Assembly (NCBI RefSeq): GCF_014639155.1
Contig: NZ_BMFT01000001.1
Coordinates: forward strand, 1,612,001-1,676,000
Direction of reading: 5' to 3'
DNA length: 64,000 nucleotides
From: Paenibacillus segetis
Lineage (GTDB): Bacteria; Bacillota; Bacilli; Paenibacillales; Paenibacillaceae
The number at the start of each line of letters is the position of its first letter. The first letter of the stretch is position 1. Below are positions 1 through 12,568 of this stretch, in pieces. The position numbers and the translations under genes were made by a program. The notes under the pieces are model-generated. The model did no database searches. It was not told the DNA's origin and worked only from the letters and a program-made list of their open reading frames with translations.

Positions 1-63
1 CTCACCGTCAATAATTTTTTTGTTAAGTTGCTCTACTGTAGTTAAGAATGCGGTCTTTTTCAT
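1..63 (-). CDS. Start of an unidentified gene (partial, runs off the left edge)
   Basis: The first 63 bases read on the minus strand as 21 open codons beginning MKKTAFLTTVEQL. They are preceded by an AGGAG ribosome site 9 nt upstream of the ATG at 61-63. A second in-frame ATG lies at 67-69 but only 3 nt from the AGGAG, so 63 is the better start. The gene is divergent from kdgK. Too little is visible to name a family. Confidence 0.6.
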   Translation of the reverse strand, partial: MKKTAFLTTVEQLNKKIIDGE

Positions 64-142
64 GATCATAGTCTCCTGATATTTCTCATAATAAAGCTAT
101 TTTAACATAGTCTTTCAGCTCGTCGCTAATTGTATTAGTATG

Positions 143-171
143 TTGACATCTCCCGAAAAAGATACTATGAT
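143..171 (+). promoter_or_regulatory. Sigma-A type promoter for kdgK-eda-dgoD
   Basis: TTGACA (143-148), a 17-bp gap and TATGAT (166-171) give a near-consensus vegetative promoter about 180 nt before kdgK. The roughly 175-nt leader is AT-rich and contains two AAGATCAT copies (180-187 and about 244-251). No riboswitch fold or cassette 1 operator was recognised in it. The rest of 64-352 holds no gene that I can see. Confidence 0.6.
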
Positions 172-352
172 ACCTCCATAAAGATCATATCTATTTATCT
201 ATTATAGCAATAATCCAGTTAAAATATGTTTATTTATCGATAAAAGATCATTTGTATTTTGATTTATTAGGATTAAACCAAAAATAGATACGATCTTTAA
301 ATTGGTATAAATTAAACGCTAAACTGGTTGTTGAGTCAAAGGAGGATGTAGG

Positions 353-1306
353 ATGGAGGTTGTCACTTTTGGTGAATCGATGGTCCTGTTTAGTGGAGAT
401 CAGAGTTTACCACTTGAATATGTGCATCAATTCCATAAACAGATGGCGGGGGCCGAGTCTAATGTAGCGATTGGACTAGCCAAATTGGGCCATTCGGTAG
501 GTTGGTTCAGTAAGTTAGGACAGGATGCCTTTGGACGTTACATCATGCAAAGTGTAAGAGGTCAGGGAGTGGATACTTCCCGTTGTATATTTACGGATGC
601 GGCTCCCACAGCTGTGTTTTTTAAAGAACGCCAATCAGGCGGGAGAACACAGGTCTATTATTATCGCAATCAATCCGCCGCAAGCTTGATGAAACCTGAA
701 GATTTAGATGAATCTTACTTGGCTCAAGCTAAAATTTTGCATGTAACAGGCATTACTCCTGCCCTCAGCCAGAGCTGTCTAGAATTGATTGGGCATGCGA
801 TGGACTTGGCCAAACGGAATCATTTGCGCATTGTGTTTGACCCCAATATAAGATGGAAGCTTTGGAATCGTCCGGATACTAAACAGATATTACTCGAACT
901 AGCTAGTAAGGCCGATTATATTTTACCTGGTTTGGATGAGGGTGAATTCCTTACAGGTCAGACGGAACCCGAAGGAATTGCCGAAGAACTGCTCAAGCTG
1001 GGTGCAAAAGCAGTTATTGTAAAGCTTGGCAAGGAAGGCGCGTATTATCAGTCCTTAACCGAGAAAGGGAGTGTCCCTTCTTATCCCGTTCAAGAGATTG
1101 ATCCTGTCGGGGCTGGTGATGGATTTGCTGCCGGGTTTATAAGTGGACTATTGCGGCAAGAAGAGCTGGCGATGGCTGTGTCCAGAGCGAATGCGGTCGG
1201 GGCAATTGTTGTCGGGGTTAATGGCGATACAGAGGGACTTCCAAGTGATGAAGAGCTCACGCTGATGATGTCCGGGCAAGTGAATTATCAAAATGTACAA
1301 CGGTAA
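353..1306 (+). CDS. kdgK: 2-keto-3-deoxygluconate kinase (PfkB family)
   Basis: This 317-residue ribokinase/PfkB-fold kinase phosphorylates 2-keto-3-deoxygluconate, or its galacto epimer, to the 6-phospho form in the cytoplasm. The N-terminal signature AGAESNVAIGLAKLG lies near residues 32-46 and the C-terminal DPVGAGDGFAAGF near 249-261; the Asp of GAGD is the catalytic base. An AAAGGAGG ribosome site precedes the ATG. It is first in an operon with the aldolase (12 nt downstream) and galactonate dehydratase. This context makes 2-keto-3-deoxygalactonate a plausible second substrate, and the uxaC/uxaA genes near the right end of the window supply 2-keto-3-deoxygluconate. Classical DgoK belongs to a different fold, so the kdgK name is preferred. 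Family assignment is firm; substrate preference is inferred. Confidence 0.9.
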   Translation: MEVVTFGESMVLFSGDQSLPLEYVHQFHKQMAGAESNVAIGLAKLGHSVGWFSKLGQDAFGRYIMQSVRGQGVDTSRCIFTDAAPTAVFFKERQSGGRTQVYYYRNQSAASLMKPEDLDESYLAQAKILHVTGITPALSQSCLELIGHAMDLAKRNHLRIVFDPNIRWKLWNRPDTKQILLELASKADYILPGLDEGEFLTGQTEPEGIAEELLKLGAKAVIVKLGKEGAYYQSLTEKGSVPSYPVQEIDPVGAGDGFAAGFISGLLRQEELAMAVSRANAVGAIVVGVNGDTEGLPSDEELTLMMSGQVNYQNVQR

Positions 1307-1318
1307 GGAGTGTTGAAT

Positions 1319-1963
1319 ATGGAGAAACATGAAAAGTTACAGCAGTTAAAGGATTCTGGTGTCATTGCCGTCGTACGTAGACCTCCATTTGAACAAGCTG
1401 TACACATTGCGGATGCACTTGTAGCCGGTGGGGTTCAAGCTTTGGAGATTACGATTGATACAGATAGAGCTTTAGAACTGATTACATTGCTTAAAGATAG
1501 ATACCAAGATCGTGTACTGGTTGGTGCGGGCACAGTTCTGAATGCGGAAGTTGCGGTGACGGCGATAGAAGCCGGGGCAGATTTTATTTTTTCACCCATT
1601 TTGGATGAGGAAACCGTAAAAGTGACCATTAGAGCTAACTGTATATCGATACCAGGAGTTATGACTCCTACGGAGATTGTAAAGGGGTATCAATATGGCG
1701 CCGATATGCTCAAGATTTTCCCCGGGTCATCTCTAGGCGTTAACTATATTAAGGAGCTGTCAGCACCTTTGGGACATATCCCGATGATGCCAACAGGTGG
1801 GGTAACATTGGACAATGTAGGTAAGTTCATTAAAGCTGGGGCAGTAGCTGTTGGTCTTGGAGGATCGCTGATCGATAAGAAGGCGGTAGAAGAAAAGCAG
1901 TACGATGTAATAACAGCCCGGTCGCAACAATTTATCCAAGAAATTCATAAAGCAAGAGAATAG
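1319..1963 (+). CDS. eda: KDPG/KDPGal aldolase
   Basis: Class I aldolase of 214 residues that splits 2-keto-3-deoxy-6-phosphogluconate, or the galacto epimer, to pyruvate and glyceraldehyde-3-phosphate. The Schiff-base lysine sits in MLKIFPG, the active-site Glu in ALEIT, and the phosphate loop in MPTGGV. The ATG at 1319 is chosen because an AAGGAG box (1305-1310) overlaps the kdgK stop and stands 8 nt upstream. The GTG at 1310 lies inside that box and is less likely. It shares an operon with kdgK and dgoD and probably serves both galactonate and uronate breakdown. Confidence 0.93.
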   Translation: MEKHEKLQQLKDSGVIAVVRRPPFEQAVHIADALVAGGVQALEITIDTDRALELITLLKDRYQDRVLVGAGTVLNAEVAVTAIEAGADFIFSPILDEETVKVTIRANCISIPGVMTPTEIVKGYQYGADMLKIFPGSSLGVNYIKELSAPLGHIPMMPTGGVTLDNVGKFIKAGAVAVGLGGSLIDKKAVEEKQYDVITARSQQFIQEIHKARE

Positions 1964-1976
1964 GGAGAGATCATTC

Positions 1977-3128
1977 ATGAAAATTACAAAATTCAGCACT
2001 TATATCGTACCGCCGCGCTGGTTATTTCTAAAAATTGAAACTGATGAAGGCATTGTAGGTTGGGGAGAACCTGTAATTGAAGGCAAAGCCCATACGGTGA
2101 GAGCCGCAGTAGATGAACTCATGGATTCGTTGATTGGTCAAGATCCTCTTCGTATTGAAGATCATTGGCAGGTCATGTACCGCAGTGGATTTTACCGTGG
2201 TGGACCTATTTTAATGAGTGCTATTGCTGGGATTGATCAGGCCTTGTGGGATATAAAAGGGAAGTACTTCAATGCGCCAATCTATCAATTGCTGGGCGGG
2301 GCATGCCGGGATTCCATGCGTGTGTATTCCTGGATTGGTGGAGACAGACCTGTAGATGTTGGGCAAGCTGCACTGGAGAAACAAAATGCCGGGTTTACTG
2401 CCATCAAAATGAATGCCACGGAGGAATTGCAGTATATTGATAGCTATCACAAGGTAGATGAAGTTGTGAATCGTGTGGCGGCGATTCGTAATGCTACAGG
2501 TCCAGACTTTGGCATTGGGGTAGATTTCCATGGCCGTGTACATAAACCAATGGCCAAAGTGCTAGCAAAAGCACTAGAGCCTTATAGACTTATGTTTATT
2601 GAAGAGCCTGTGCTCCCAGAGAATAACGAAGCATTGCGAGATATCGCCAATCACACAAGTACTCCTATTGCAACTGGAGAGAGAATGTTCTCACGCTGGG
2701 ACTTTAAATCGCTCTTGGAAGATGGATATGTTGATATCATTCAACCGGATTTATCGCATGCAGGTGGTATTACAGAATGCAAGAAAATTTTTGCGATGGC
2801 TGAGGCCTATGACGTTGCCGTAGCACCTCACTGTCCATTGGGGCCGATTGCGCTGGCAGCTTGCTTGCAGGTTGATGCGACCGCCCATAATGCGGTTATT
2901 CAGGAGCAAAGCCTGGGGATTCACTATAATAAAGACAATGATTTGTTGGATTATATCGTCGATCCAGATGTGTTCGCTTATGACGATGGATATGTAAAAA
3001 TCCCGCAAGGTCCGGGACTCGGGATTACGGTCAATGAGGAGTATGTGATCCGGATGTCATTAGAAGCTCCGCATCGCTGGAGAAATCCACTTTGGAGACA
3101 TAAGGACGGATCTGTAGCTGAATGGTAA
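1977..3128 (+). CDS. dgoD: D-galactonate dehydratase (enolase superfamily)
   Basis: A 383-residue mandelate racemase/enolase-superfamily enzyme, collinear with E. coli DgoD from the first residues ([13 protein letters not shown]) to the last ([15 protein letters not shown]). It dehydrates D-galactonate to 2-keto-3-deoxygalactonate. Metal-binding and catalytic motifs are present: DFHGR near 183, EEP near 209, GERMFS near 235 and APHCPLGP near 284, with the two catalytic His in DFH and PHC. It lies 13 nt after eda in the same operon. Together the three genes form the De Ley-Doudoroff type galactonate route. Regulation probably comes from the promoter before kdgK. Confidence 0.94.
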   Translation: MKITKFSTYIVPPRWLFLKIETDEGIVGWGEPVIEGKAHTVRAAVDELMDSLIGQDPLRIEDHWQVMYRSGFYRGGPILMSAIAGIDQALWDIKGKYFNAPIYQLLGGACRDSMRVYSWIGGDRPVDVGQAALEKQNAGFTAIKMNATEELQYIDSYHKVDEVVNRVAAIRNATGPDFGIGVDFHGRVHKPMAKVLAKALEPYRLMFIEEPVLPENNEALRDIANHTSTPIATGERMFSRWDFKSLLEDGYVDIIQPDLSHAGGITECKKIFAMAEAYDVAVAPHCPLGPIALAACLQVDATAHNAVIQEQSLGIHYNKDNDLLDYIVDPDVFAYDDGYVKIPQGPGLGITVNEEYVIRMSLEAPHRWRNPLWRHKDGSVAEW

Positions 3129-3148
3129 AAGAATGGATCAGGCTCAAA

Positions 3149-3213
3149 TCAAACAAAATGACCCCGTAATCAAACAAGAGTCAGTTTGAGAGCCCTTTCA
3201 TATCCGATACAAT
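3149..3213 (+). promoter_or_regulatory. Composite regulated promoter of the beta-galactosidase gene
   Basis: Seen: TCAAACAA occurs at 3149 and again at 3170, a 21-bp direct repeat. The second copy opens an inverted pair TCAAAC-N8-GTTTGA (3170-3189) whose right arm overlaps the -35 TTTGAG (3185-3190). A cre-like TGAGAGCCCTTTCA follows at 3187-3200, and the -10 TACAAT at 3208-3213 is 17 bp from the -35. Nearly the same arrangement precedes the binding-protein gene at 9433. The 21-bp repeat spacing fits AraC-family activators, so the regulator encoded at 8061 is the likely binder (inference). Confidence 0.65.
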
Positions 3214-3215
3214 AG

Positions 3216-6260
<3,045 letters not shown>

Positions 6261-6271
6261 TAATTACCCTT

Positions 6272-6311
6272 AAATGGTGTCCCTAAAGTGAGCAAATCAG
6301 GGGCACCATTT
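6272..6311 (+). terminator. Hairpin after lacZ
   Basis: A 13-bp stem with one G-T pair (arms 6272-6284 and 6299-6311) and a 14-nt loop lies between lacZ and the kinase gene. It is not followed by a clear T run, so it may be a weak terminator or an mRNA-stabilising hairpin. Confidence 0.55.
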
Positions 6312-6390
6312 ATTCAAATTTATAAGGTTATTTGATATACTTTGTAGATTCACTAGTTCATTTGCTATAAGAATAACCAGAAGAGGTATT

Positions 6391-8103
6391 ATGATGAGCA
6401 ACTTAGAGAGAATGAGATCCCGCATCAGACAAGCAGGAACTGTCAGAACAAAGCTAACGCTGATCATTTTTATTGTTGCTATTTTACCCGTATGCACACT
6501 TGGATATTTTTCGTATCATCAATCCTCCAAGGTTGTAAACTCACAGTTTGGTAGTTATGGTATGTATGCCGTTGAGCAACTTAAGCAACATGTGGATAGC
6601 AATTTAAAGCAGATGGATCAAATTACAGGTAATATCCTATCCTATCTCATAGCCTCGTCCATATTAGTTGAAGATAAAGCACCTTCTACGTTTGAACAAT
6701 TTGTTGAGGAACGGGATTTTCAAAACTATATTTCCTCACTAGAAAACACAAATATATTTAATGTAGCCGTGATTACGCCTTCAGGAAGGGTCATCGGAAA
6801 GACCCTAATTAATGAGGAGAGCCTTGCTAACTCCCAGTTCTGGTCTAATGAATCTCAGTATAATGATAGGCATGTTATGATTCATATTCCTGACTATTAC
6901 TCCGTTCCTAGCAACGACTATATGATCAGTTTGATGGTTCCTTTAAAGAACTCTTTCGGGTTACCTATAGGTAGTAAATTAATAATTGATATGAAAGCGG
7001 ATACAATTCTTAGCTTAATTAAATCATTCGAAGTTGATACCAAATCCCACTTACAAATTAAAGATGCATCTGGACGCTCTTTGTTACCAGCATCTTCGAA
7101 CTATACGAGTCAAGACAATGATATTGTATGGTCACGTTCTCTGGATACAGAGGATTGGGTAGTGGAGGCCAGAGTTCCTTATGCAACGTTTTATGAATCG
7201 TCTACCGTTATTTTGAAGTATTCTGTCTTTATTTCCGGATTAGCCGTGTTTCTAGGCGTGATTTTGGCGAGCTTCTTTTCCATTCGTTTTACGATGCCAA
7301 TTAAGAAATTAGCTCATTCCATGCGTAGGTTTGGTGAAGGTGATCTGCTAATACGAACCCCTGTCATGTCATCGGATGAGCTTGGTTTTCTAAGTGAAGC
7401 CTTCAACAAGATGACAGAACAAATCGTGGAGCTTGTTAACGAAATCAGTAGAACCGAGAAGCTCAAAAGCGATGCTGAGCTGAAGATATTACATTATCAG
7501 ATAAATCCACATCTATTGTTTAATACGTTGAATTCAATTCAATGGAAAGCGAAGCTAGCCCATCAACCCGAAATTCAAAAAATGCTCCAGCATCTTATCG
7601 TCGTTCTGGATGGAAGCCTTAACTTCAAAAAAACGCTTCTTCCCTTGAAGGAAGAAATCGAAATAGCACGTCATTTTATCGAGATCCAGCGCTTTCGTTA
7701 TGACGATGTGTTCACCTTTAACCTTGAGGTACAACCCGGGATTGAACAATGCCTGATTCCACGAATGGTGTTTCAGCCCTTGCTGGAAAACATTTTTTTT
7801 CATGGATTTCGAGACGGTCATGGGAACATCAATATGGAAATATTTGAAGAAAGAAATATATTATTTATGGTACTTGAAGACGATGGAATGGGCGTCACCA
7901 CGGAGCATATGAAGTTTATAGGTTCTGGCCAGAGGGTGCCGGATAAGCAAGGTGGATTAGGTTTACGGAATGTGGATGAACGTTTTAAGCTGCATTATGG
8001 TGATGTATACGGATTATCCATCGAATCAGACAGAAATAAAGGAACGAAGGTGACTTTGACATGGCCAAAGACAGTGGAAATTCATTCCCAATCAAGGTTC
8101 TAA
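6391..8103 (+). CDS. Sensor histidine kinase, YesM type (cassette 1)
   Basis: A 570-residue membrane kinase that should sense an extracytoplasmic sugar signal and phosphorylate the regulator encoded next. Seen: membrane segment at about 23-43, an extracellular region of about 225 residues (Cache-like by family), a second segment at about 273-297, a HAMP linker (MPIKKLAHSMRRFGEGD), and the His_kinase box INPHLLFNTLNS with phospho-acceptor H374. The ATPase domain follows (QPLLENIFFHGF, EDDGMGV, GGLGLRNV). The response regulator start lies inside its 3' end (43-nt overlap), indicating coupled translation. Its location between lacZ and a sugar ABC transporter suggests a galactoside ligand (inference). 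Confidence 0.9.
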   Translation: MMSNLERMRSRIRQAGTVRTKLTLIIFIVAILPVCTLGYFSYHQSSKVVNSQFGSYGMYAVEQLKQHVDSNLKQMDQITGNILSYLIASSILVEDKAPSTFEQFVEERDFQNYISSLENTNIFNVAVITPSGRVIGKTLINEESLANSQFWSNESQYNDRHVMIHIPDYYSVPSNDYMISLMVPLKNSFGLPIGSKLIIDMKADTILSLIKSFEVDTKSHLQIKDASGRSLLPASSNYTSQDNDIVWSRSLDTEDWVVEARVPYATFYESSTVILKYSVFISGLAVFLGVILASFFSIRFTMPIKKLAHSMRRFGEGDLLIRTPVMSSDELGFLSEAFNKMTEQIVELVNEISRTEKLKSDAELKILHYQINPHLLFNTLNSIQWKAKLAHQPEIQKMLQHLIVVLDGSLNFKKTLLPLKEEIEIARHFIEIQRFRYDDVFTFNLEVQPGIEQCLIPRMVFQPLLENIFFHGFRDGHGNINMEIFEERNILFMVLEDDGMGVTTEHMKFIGSGQRVPDKQGGLGLRNVDERFKLHYGDVYGLSIESDRNKGTKVTLTWPKTVEIHSQSRF

Positions 8104-9263
8104 TTGTTGATGATGAGCAACTCGTAAGAAAAGGTCTTCGTATGACGATTAATTGGGAACAACATCAGATGGTTGTAGTGGATGATGCATCTAACGGAAG
8201 TCTTGGGTGGCACAAATTTTTGGAACATCAGCCCCAATTGGTTATAACAGACATTGTCATGCCGGAAATGACGGGGATTGAACTCGCGCAAAAAATCAAA
8301 AAAGAAGCCCCAGAGACTGCGATACTATTCCTGAGCTGCCACAGGGATTTTGACTATGCCCAGCATGGAATCCAATTGGGGGTACATGATTATATCGTCA
8401 AGACGGATATGGATGACGATCATATCAATGACTCATTACATCGTGTTTATGTACAATTCAAAGAGCACCTCACGAAGCAACAAACAGCGGTGGATATGGT
8501 CAATGAGCATCAAGATCGCACAATAGAGGCAATGGAAGATTGGCTTAATAAGCATAGTTATACAGCTAGAAATTATTTGTTAGAACGTGTACGTACAGAG
8601 TGGAACTGGATGTTATCCTATTCTTGTTTGATTCACGTGTTTATTCCTCGAGATAGTACTGACAGTAAAGGTATCTTTCTTAATCAATGGAAGGATATAT
8701 CAATGGCTAACCCGAATCAATTAAAGTTACTTGAGTTAGACGAATATTCTGCATTTATTGCATGTACACCAGCGCTTCAGGATCTAGTGAGATCGAAGCT
8801 TGTAGACTTGAAATTAAAGAACAATTCATTAGAGTGGCGCCAAAGCAAACCCATTGTCAATGCTGAAGGTTGGTTAGATTCTGTAAGCAGGTTATATCGC
8901 ATGTGGCAAGTAGAATGTAATACCAATTTGTTAAGCTTGACGCACAAAGAGGATATTATACAAGCCATTGATTTCATTGATCAGCATCTTGATACTGATA
9001 TTAGAGCAGCAGATGTGGCTGCAATTATTGGAGTGAGTCGAAGTTACTTTAGTACGATCTTCAAGGAGGCAACAGGATATAGCATCATTTCCTTTATCTC
9101 TGATCGAAAGTTACATCGGGCTAAGGAGTTACTAAGTGTAACTACTATTCGTATAGAGGAAGTCGCCGAGAAAATAGGCATTCAAGATGTGAAATATTTT
9201 TCGAAATGGTTCAAGAAACATGTGGAGATTACACCTGGGCAATTTCGTCTTCAAACAAAATGA
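8061..9263 (+). CDS. Response regulator, REC plus AraC helix-turn-helix (cassette 1)
   Basis: A 400-residue cytoplasmic regulator. The receiver domain occupies about 10-130 with acidic pocket D17-D18, phospho-acceptor D64 in VITDIVMP and the conserved Lys in YIVKTD. The last 100 residues hold two AraC helix-turn-helix motifs (AADVAAIIGVSRSYFSTIF and IEEVAEKIGIQDVKYFSKWF). It is about 130 residues shorter than the other two regulators here because the linker between the domains is reduced. AAGGTG 8 nt upstream supports the ATG inside the kinase gene. Likely targets are the matching promoters at 3149-3213 and 9323-9387, which carry TCAAAC half-sites (inference). Confidence 0.9.
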   Translation: MAKDSGNSFPIKVLIVDDEQLVRKGLRMTINWEQHQMVVVDDASNGSLGWHKFLEHQPQLVITDIVMPEMTGIELAQKIKKEAPETAILFLSCHRDFDYAQHGIQLGVHDYIVKTDMDDDHINDSLHRVYVQFKEHLTKQQTAVDMVNEHQDRTIEAMEDWLNKHSYTARNYLLERVRTEWNWMLSYSCLIHVFIPRDSTDSKGIFLNQWKDISMANPNQLKLLELDEYSAFIACTPALQDLVRSKLVDLKLKNNSLEWRQSKPIVNAEGWLDSVSRLYRMWQVECNTNLLSLTHKEDIIQAIDFIDQHLDTDIRAADVAAIIGVSRSYFSTIFKEATGYSIISFISDRKLHRAKELLSVTTIRIEEVAEKIGIQDVKYFSKWFKKHVEITPGQFRLQTK

Positions 9264-9290
9264 CCATTTCTTTGAACAAATGTACAACTG

Positions 9291-9317
9291 TGCCTGGATC
9301 GTCTGGGCATTTTTTTT
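9291..9317 (+). terminator. Rho-independent terminator after the cassette 1 regulator
   Basis: An 8-bp stem TGCCTGGA/TCTGGGCA (two G-T pairs) with a 3-nt loop, followed by eight T. It separates the kinase-regulator unit from the transporter unit. Confidence 0.75.
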
Positions 9318-9322
9318 GTTTA

Positions 9323-9387
9323 TCGGAAAAGATCACACTTTAATCAAACAACAGTCCGTTTGAAAGCCCTTTCAGAAGATTTATCAT
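9323..9387 (+). promoter_or_regulatory. Composite regulated promoter of the cassette 1 transporter
   Basis: TCAAAC-N8-GTTTGA at 9344-9363, -35 TTTGAA at 9359-9364, a perfect cre-like palindrome TGAAAGCCCTTTCA at 9361-9374, and -10 TATCAT at 9382-9387 after a 17-bp gap. A degenerate copy of the upstream half-site begins at 9323, 21 bp before 9344. The layout matches 3149-3213 base for base in spacing. The two promoters probably share the 8061 regulator and catabolite repression (inference). Confidence 0.65.
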
Positions 9388-9432
9388 AATGAATGTAAGC
9401 TAGAATTTATCAACTACAGGGGGTTAAGATTC

Positions 9433-10755
9433 ATGAAAAGAAAAAGCCTGCTATATGTACTCATTACTTGTCTGATGTTTTCTTTACTAGCAACTGCTTG
9501 CTCTTCAGATAACAAGCAGAATGAGTCCACTGCACCAGCTAAAGGTGACGAGAAGGTTAAGTTAGTGGTCTGGATTTGGGAGACCGCAAAAGACGGACTC
9601 GATTTGAATATGGAAGCGTTTAAGGCGAAATATCCAAATGTCGAAGTTGAATTTCAAACGATGAAGTCTACAGATCTGTATTCGAAATATCTGATTACTT
9701 CAAATACCGGAGATGTGGTACCCGATATTATTACAGTAGAATCGACAAATCTATCCCAAATTGTGCAGATCGACTCATTGCTTGATATCACATCTCGCGT
9801 AGAACCATATAAGGACAAGATGAGTTCCTATAAATGGGAAGATGCTACCAAGGATGATAAAGTCTATGCCATGCCATGGGACAGTGGTCCAGTTGTTATG
9901 TTCTACCGCAACGATCTCTTCGCACAAGCAGGCCTACCTACCGACCCAGAAGAAGTTGCGCAAAAAATTCAGACCTGGGACGACTATTACGAGGCGGCTA
10001 AGCTAGTTAAAGAAAAAACGGGAGCTATGATGTACGGAGATTCCAAAACGAACTCTAGTAACCGGATGTTTGAATCGATGATGTGGCAACGAGGACTCTG
10101 GTACTTCGACGCTGAAGGAAATGTTGCAGTAGATTCACCGGAAATTAAGGAAAGCGCAGATTTCCTCATTAAAATGCAAAATGAAGGACTTGTGTTCGAT
10201 GCCCGTGCCAATTCTGACCAATGGGGTAACGGTATTCGGGATGGAAAAATTGCAACCGTTGTCGGCGGTTCGTGGCATGATGCAATTATTGAAAATCAAT
10301 ATTCTCCAGCGGACAAAGGCAAATGGTCTGTAACGATGATGCCTAAATGGTCCAAGGATGATAAATATACGGGTGCGAATCAAGGTGGAGCGAATTTGGC
10401 CATTAACAAAAATTCGAAACATCCTGAAGAAGCTTGGAACTTTATCGAATTTATGCTTGGTAGTGAAGATTCCCAAGTGCAAATGATGGAGAAAGCCGGA
10501 CTATTTCCAGCGATGTTAGTTAATAATGATGCCTCGTTAGAGGAGAAATCAGCCTACTTCAATGATCAAGCCATTCGAAAAGTATATGCTCAGTCTCTTG
10601 CGAACACTTATCCATTGGCGTATACTTCCGATTTTCCAATGGCAAACAAACTTATGACAGATGTATGGGCGAAAGTCTTCCTGAATAACGATAGCTCAGA
10701 GAAAGCGTTACAAGAAATGGCTGCTGAGTTACGCAGCAAAACAAAGAGAAACTAA
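9433..10755 (+). CDS. Sugar ABC transporter substrate-binding lipoprotein (cassette 1)
   Basis: A 440-residue extracellular solute-binding protein of the family 1 (maltose/multiple sugar) type. A signal peptide ends in a lipobox (LLATAC, Cys at about 23) followed by a Ser/Asn/Lys-rich linker, so it should be lipid-anchored outside the membrane. The mature part has the usual pattern of such proteins (VKLVVWIW, VPDIITVES, YAMPWDSGPVVMFYRND, GGANLAINKNSKHPEEAWNF). GGGG precedes the ATG. Two permease genes follow at 30 and 14 nt. The operator shared with lacZ suggests that the cargo is a beta-galactoside or galactosyl-aldonate (inference). Confidence 0.92.
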   Translation: MKRKSLLYVLITCLMFSLLATACSSDNKQNESTAPAKGDEKVKLVVWIWETAKDGLDLNMEAFKAKYPNVEVEFQTMKSTDLYSKYLITSNTGDVVPDIITVESTNLSQIVQIDSLLDITSRVEPYKDKMSSYKWEDATKDDKVYAMPWDSGPVVMFYRNDLFAQAGLPTDPEEVAQKIQTWDDYYEAAKLVKEKTGAMMYGDSKTNSSNRMFESMMWQRGLWYFDAEGNVAVDSPEIKESADFLIKMQNEGLVFDARANSDQWGNGIRDGKIATVVGGSWHDAIIENQYSPADKGKWSVTMMPKWSKDDKYTGANQGGANLAINKNSKHPEEAWNFIEFMLGSEDSQVQMMEKAGLFPAMLVNNDASLEEKSAYFNDQAIRKVYAQSLANTYPLAYTSDFPMANKLMTDVWAKVFLNNDSSEKALQEMAAELRSKTKRN

Positions 10756-10785
10756 ATTAATTCTGATAGGAATGGAGGGAACGAT

Positions 10786-11670
10786 ATGAAAACACCTAAA
10801 TGGAACAAGCAACTGTTGTTTGCTCCCTATCTTTACATATCACCCTATTTCATTTTGTTCTTTTTCTTCTCGTTATATCCTATTTTGTATTCATTTTATA
10901 TCAGTCTTACGGATTGGAATGGGTCTGGAGAGAAGCATATCATTGGGTTTGATAACTATGTACAATTGTTCGGAGATAAGACCTTTTGGTTATCCCTATG
11001 GAATAGTTCATTGATATTCCTGATGTATGTGCCGCTCATGCTATTTCTGGGTCTAATCTTTGCTTCCATATTGAATTCGAATTGGATGGTAGGTAAAGGA
11101 TTTTTTCGGATGGCACTTTTTGTACCCAACTTCGTATCCGTTGTAGCCGTATCCTTCGTGTTCATCTTACTCTTAAATACGCAGGATGGTCTAGTTAACA
11201 GTATTCTCAGAAGTATTGGTCTGATTGATAATCCGATACCTTGGCTCGAATCGCCATGGTGGGCACGTATTTCCGTTGCCATAATGGTGTTATATCGCTG
11301 GCTTGGATACAATATGCTGCTGTTGTTGACAGGATTGCAGAACATTTCGAAGGATTTGTACGAAGCCGCATATGTGGACGGAGCGACAAAAATCAAAAGT
11401 TTCTTCTACATCACCATTCCGTTAGTCAAAAAAATGTTGTTGTTCTGTACGGTGCTCTCTACTATTGGAACATTCTCGCTCTTCACAGAGCCTTTTATTC
11501 TTACGCAGGGTGGACCGCTAAACTCTACGATGACCCCGGTATTGATGTTATACACAGAAAGCTTCCAAAACTTTAATTTCGGTTACGCATCTTCCATTGC
11601 CGTCTGCTTCTTTATTCTGATGATGGTAATCTCATTGTTGCAAATGCGTATATTTGACGATAAAGAGTAG
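10786..11670 (+). CDS. Sugar ABC transporter permease, MalF/UgpA type (cassette 1)
   Basis: A 294-residue inner-membrane permease with about six membrane segments. The ATPase-contact EAA loop is visible as EAAYVDGATKIKSFFYITIP in the second half. A GGAGGG ribosome site precedes the ATG. It pairs with the next permease to form the channel for the binding protein encoded at 9433. No ATPase gene accompanies it, so an ATPase encoded elsewhere must energise it. Confidence 0.92.
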   Translation: MKTPKWNKQLLFAPYLYISPYFILFFFFSLYPILYSFYISLTDWNGSGEKHIIGFDNYVQLFGDKTFWLSLWNSSLIFLMYVPLMLFLGLIFASILNSNWMVGKGFFRMALFVPNFVSVVAVSFVFILLLNTQDGLVNSILRSIGLIDNPIPWLESPWWARISVAIMVLYRWLGYNMLLLLTGLQNISKDLYEAAYVDGATKIKSFFYITIPLVKKMLLFCTVLSTIGTFSLFTEPFILTQGGPLNSTMTPVLMLYTESFQNFNFGYASSIAVCFFILMMVISLLQMRIFDDKE

Positions 11671-11684
11671 GGCGGGAGGATATT

Positions 11685-12548
11685 ATGGAAAAAACGATTA
11701 AAATACAAGCTAGAGACACTTCTAATAGCAAGAGCATATGGTCCTCATCTTTAGCCTTTATATTGATGGCTTTGGCTTCAATACTAACAATGTTTCCTTT
11801 ATTCTGGTTGTTTAGTTCCTCGTTAAAGGATATAAGTGAAATATTTGTAAATCCACCGATCTGGGTTCCCTCAACCCTACATTGGGAGAACTTCAGGGAG
11901 TTATTTGTAGAACGAAAATTTGGTATCATCACGTGGAACAGCTTCTTGTTATCTACTACCTCCACGCTTGTAGCTTTAATATTTTGCGGATTGGCTGGGT
12001 TTGCTTTTGCAAAATATCGATTTAAAGGGAAGAAGTTTTTATTCGTACTAGTGCTGGCATCACTGATGATTCCGCATGAAGCTACAATGGTGCCCTTGTT
12101 CGCTATGTATAAGAACTTAAACTTGATCGATAACATTTGGGGAGTTATTTTGCCGGATTTGGCCAATGCATTTGGGATATTTTTCATGCGGCAATATTGT
12201 ATGTCGCTTCCGGATGAGATGATGGAGGCGGCACGAATAGATGGTTGTACCGAATTTAAGCTCTTCCGTCGCATCGTACTTCCTAATTTGAGATCAGGAT
12301 TTGCAGGACTAGGTATCATCCTATTCGTTAAACAATGGAATAACTTCTTATGGCCTTCAGTGATCTTGAGATCTCAGGAAAATATGACGTTATCCGTTGC
12401 GCTCAAAGCGCTTGAGGATAGCAATAATACACCGTACCATCTTATTATGGCTGGTTCTGTCATCAGTGTTGTGCCGCTTTTGATTATCGTGTTGATCTTT
12501 CAAAAGCAGTTAATTGCAGGGATGATCGAAGGCGCAGTAAAGGGCTAA
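11685..12548 (+). CDS. Sugar ABC transporter permease, MalG/UgpE type (cassette 1)
   Basis: A 287-residue permease with about six membrane segments and an EAA loop EAARIDGCTEFKLFRRIVLP. The C-terminal ending (QLIAGMIEGAVKG) is characteristic of MalG-type subunits. It starts 14 nt after the partner permease behind GGGAGG and is the last gene of the transporter operon, followed by a terminator hairpin. Confidence 0.92.
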   Translation: MEKTIKIQARDTSNSKSIWSSSLAFILMALASILTMFPLFWLFSSSLKDISEIFVNPPIWVPSTLHWENFRELFVERKFGIITWNSFLLSTTSTLVALIFCGLAGFAFAKYRFKGKKFLFVLVLASLMIPHEATMVPLFAMYKNLNLIDNIWGVILPDLANAFGIFFMRQYCMSLPDEMMEAARIDGCTEFKLFRRIVLPNLRSGFAGLGIILFVKQWNNFLWPSVILRSQENMTLSVALKALEDSNNTPYHLIMAGSVISVVPLLIIVLIFQKQLIAGMIEGAVKG

Positions 12549-12568
12549 TTAATAATAGTTTATCGATA

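Noticed and set aside
11612-12319. A 235-codon minus-strand frame opposite the cassette 1 permease
   Set aside because: It is the shadow of a clear permease gene, rich in Ser/Asn/Ile without domain pattern, and has no ribosome site.
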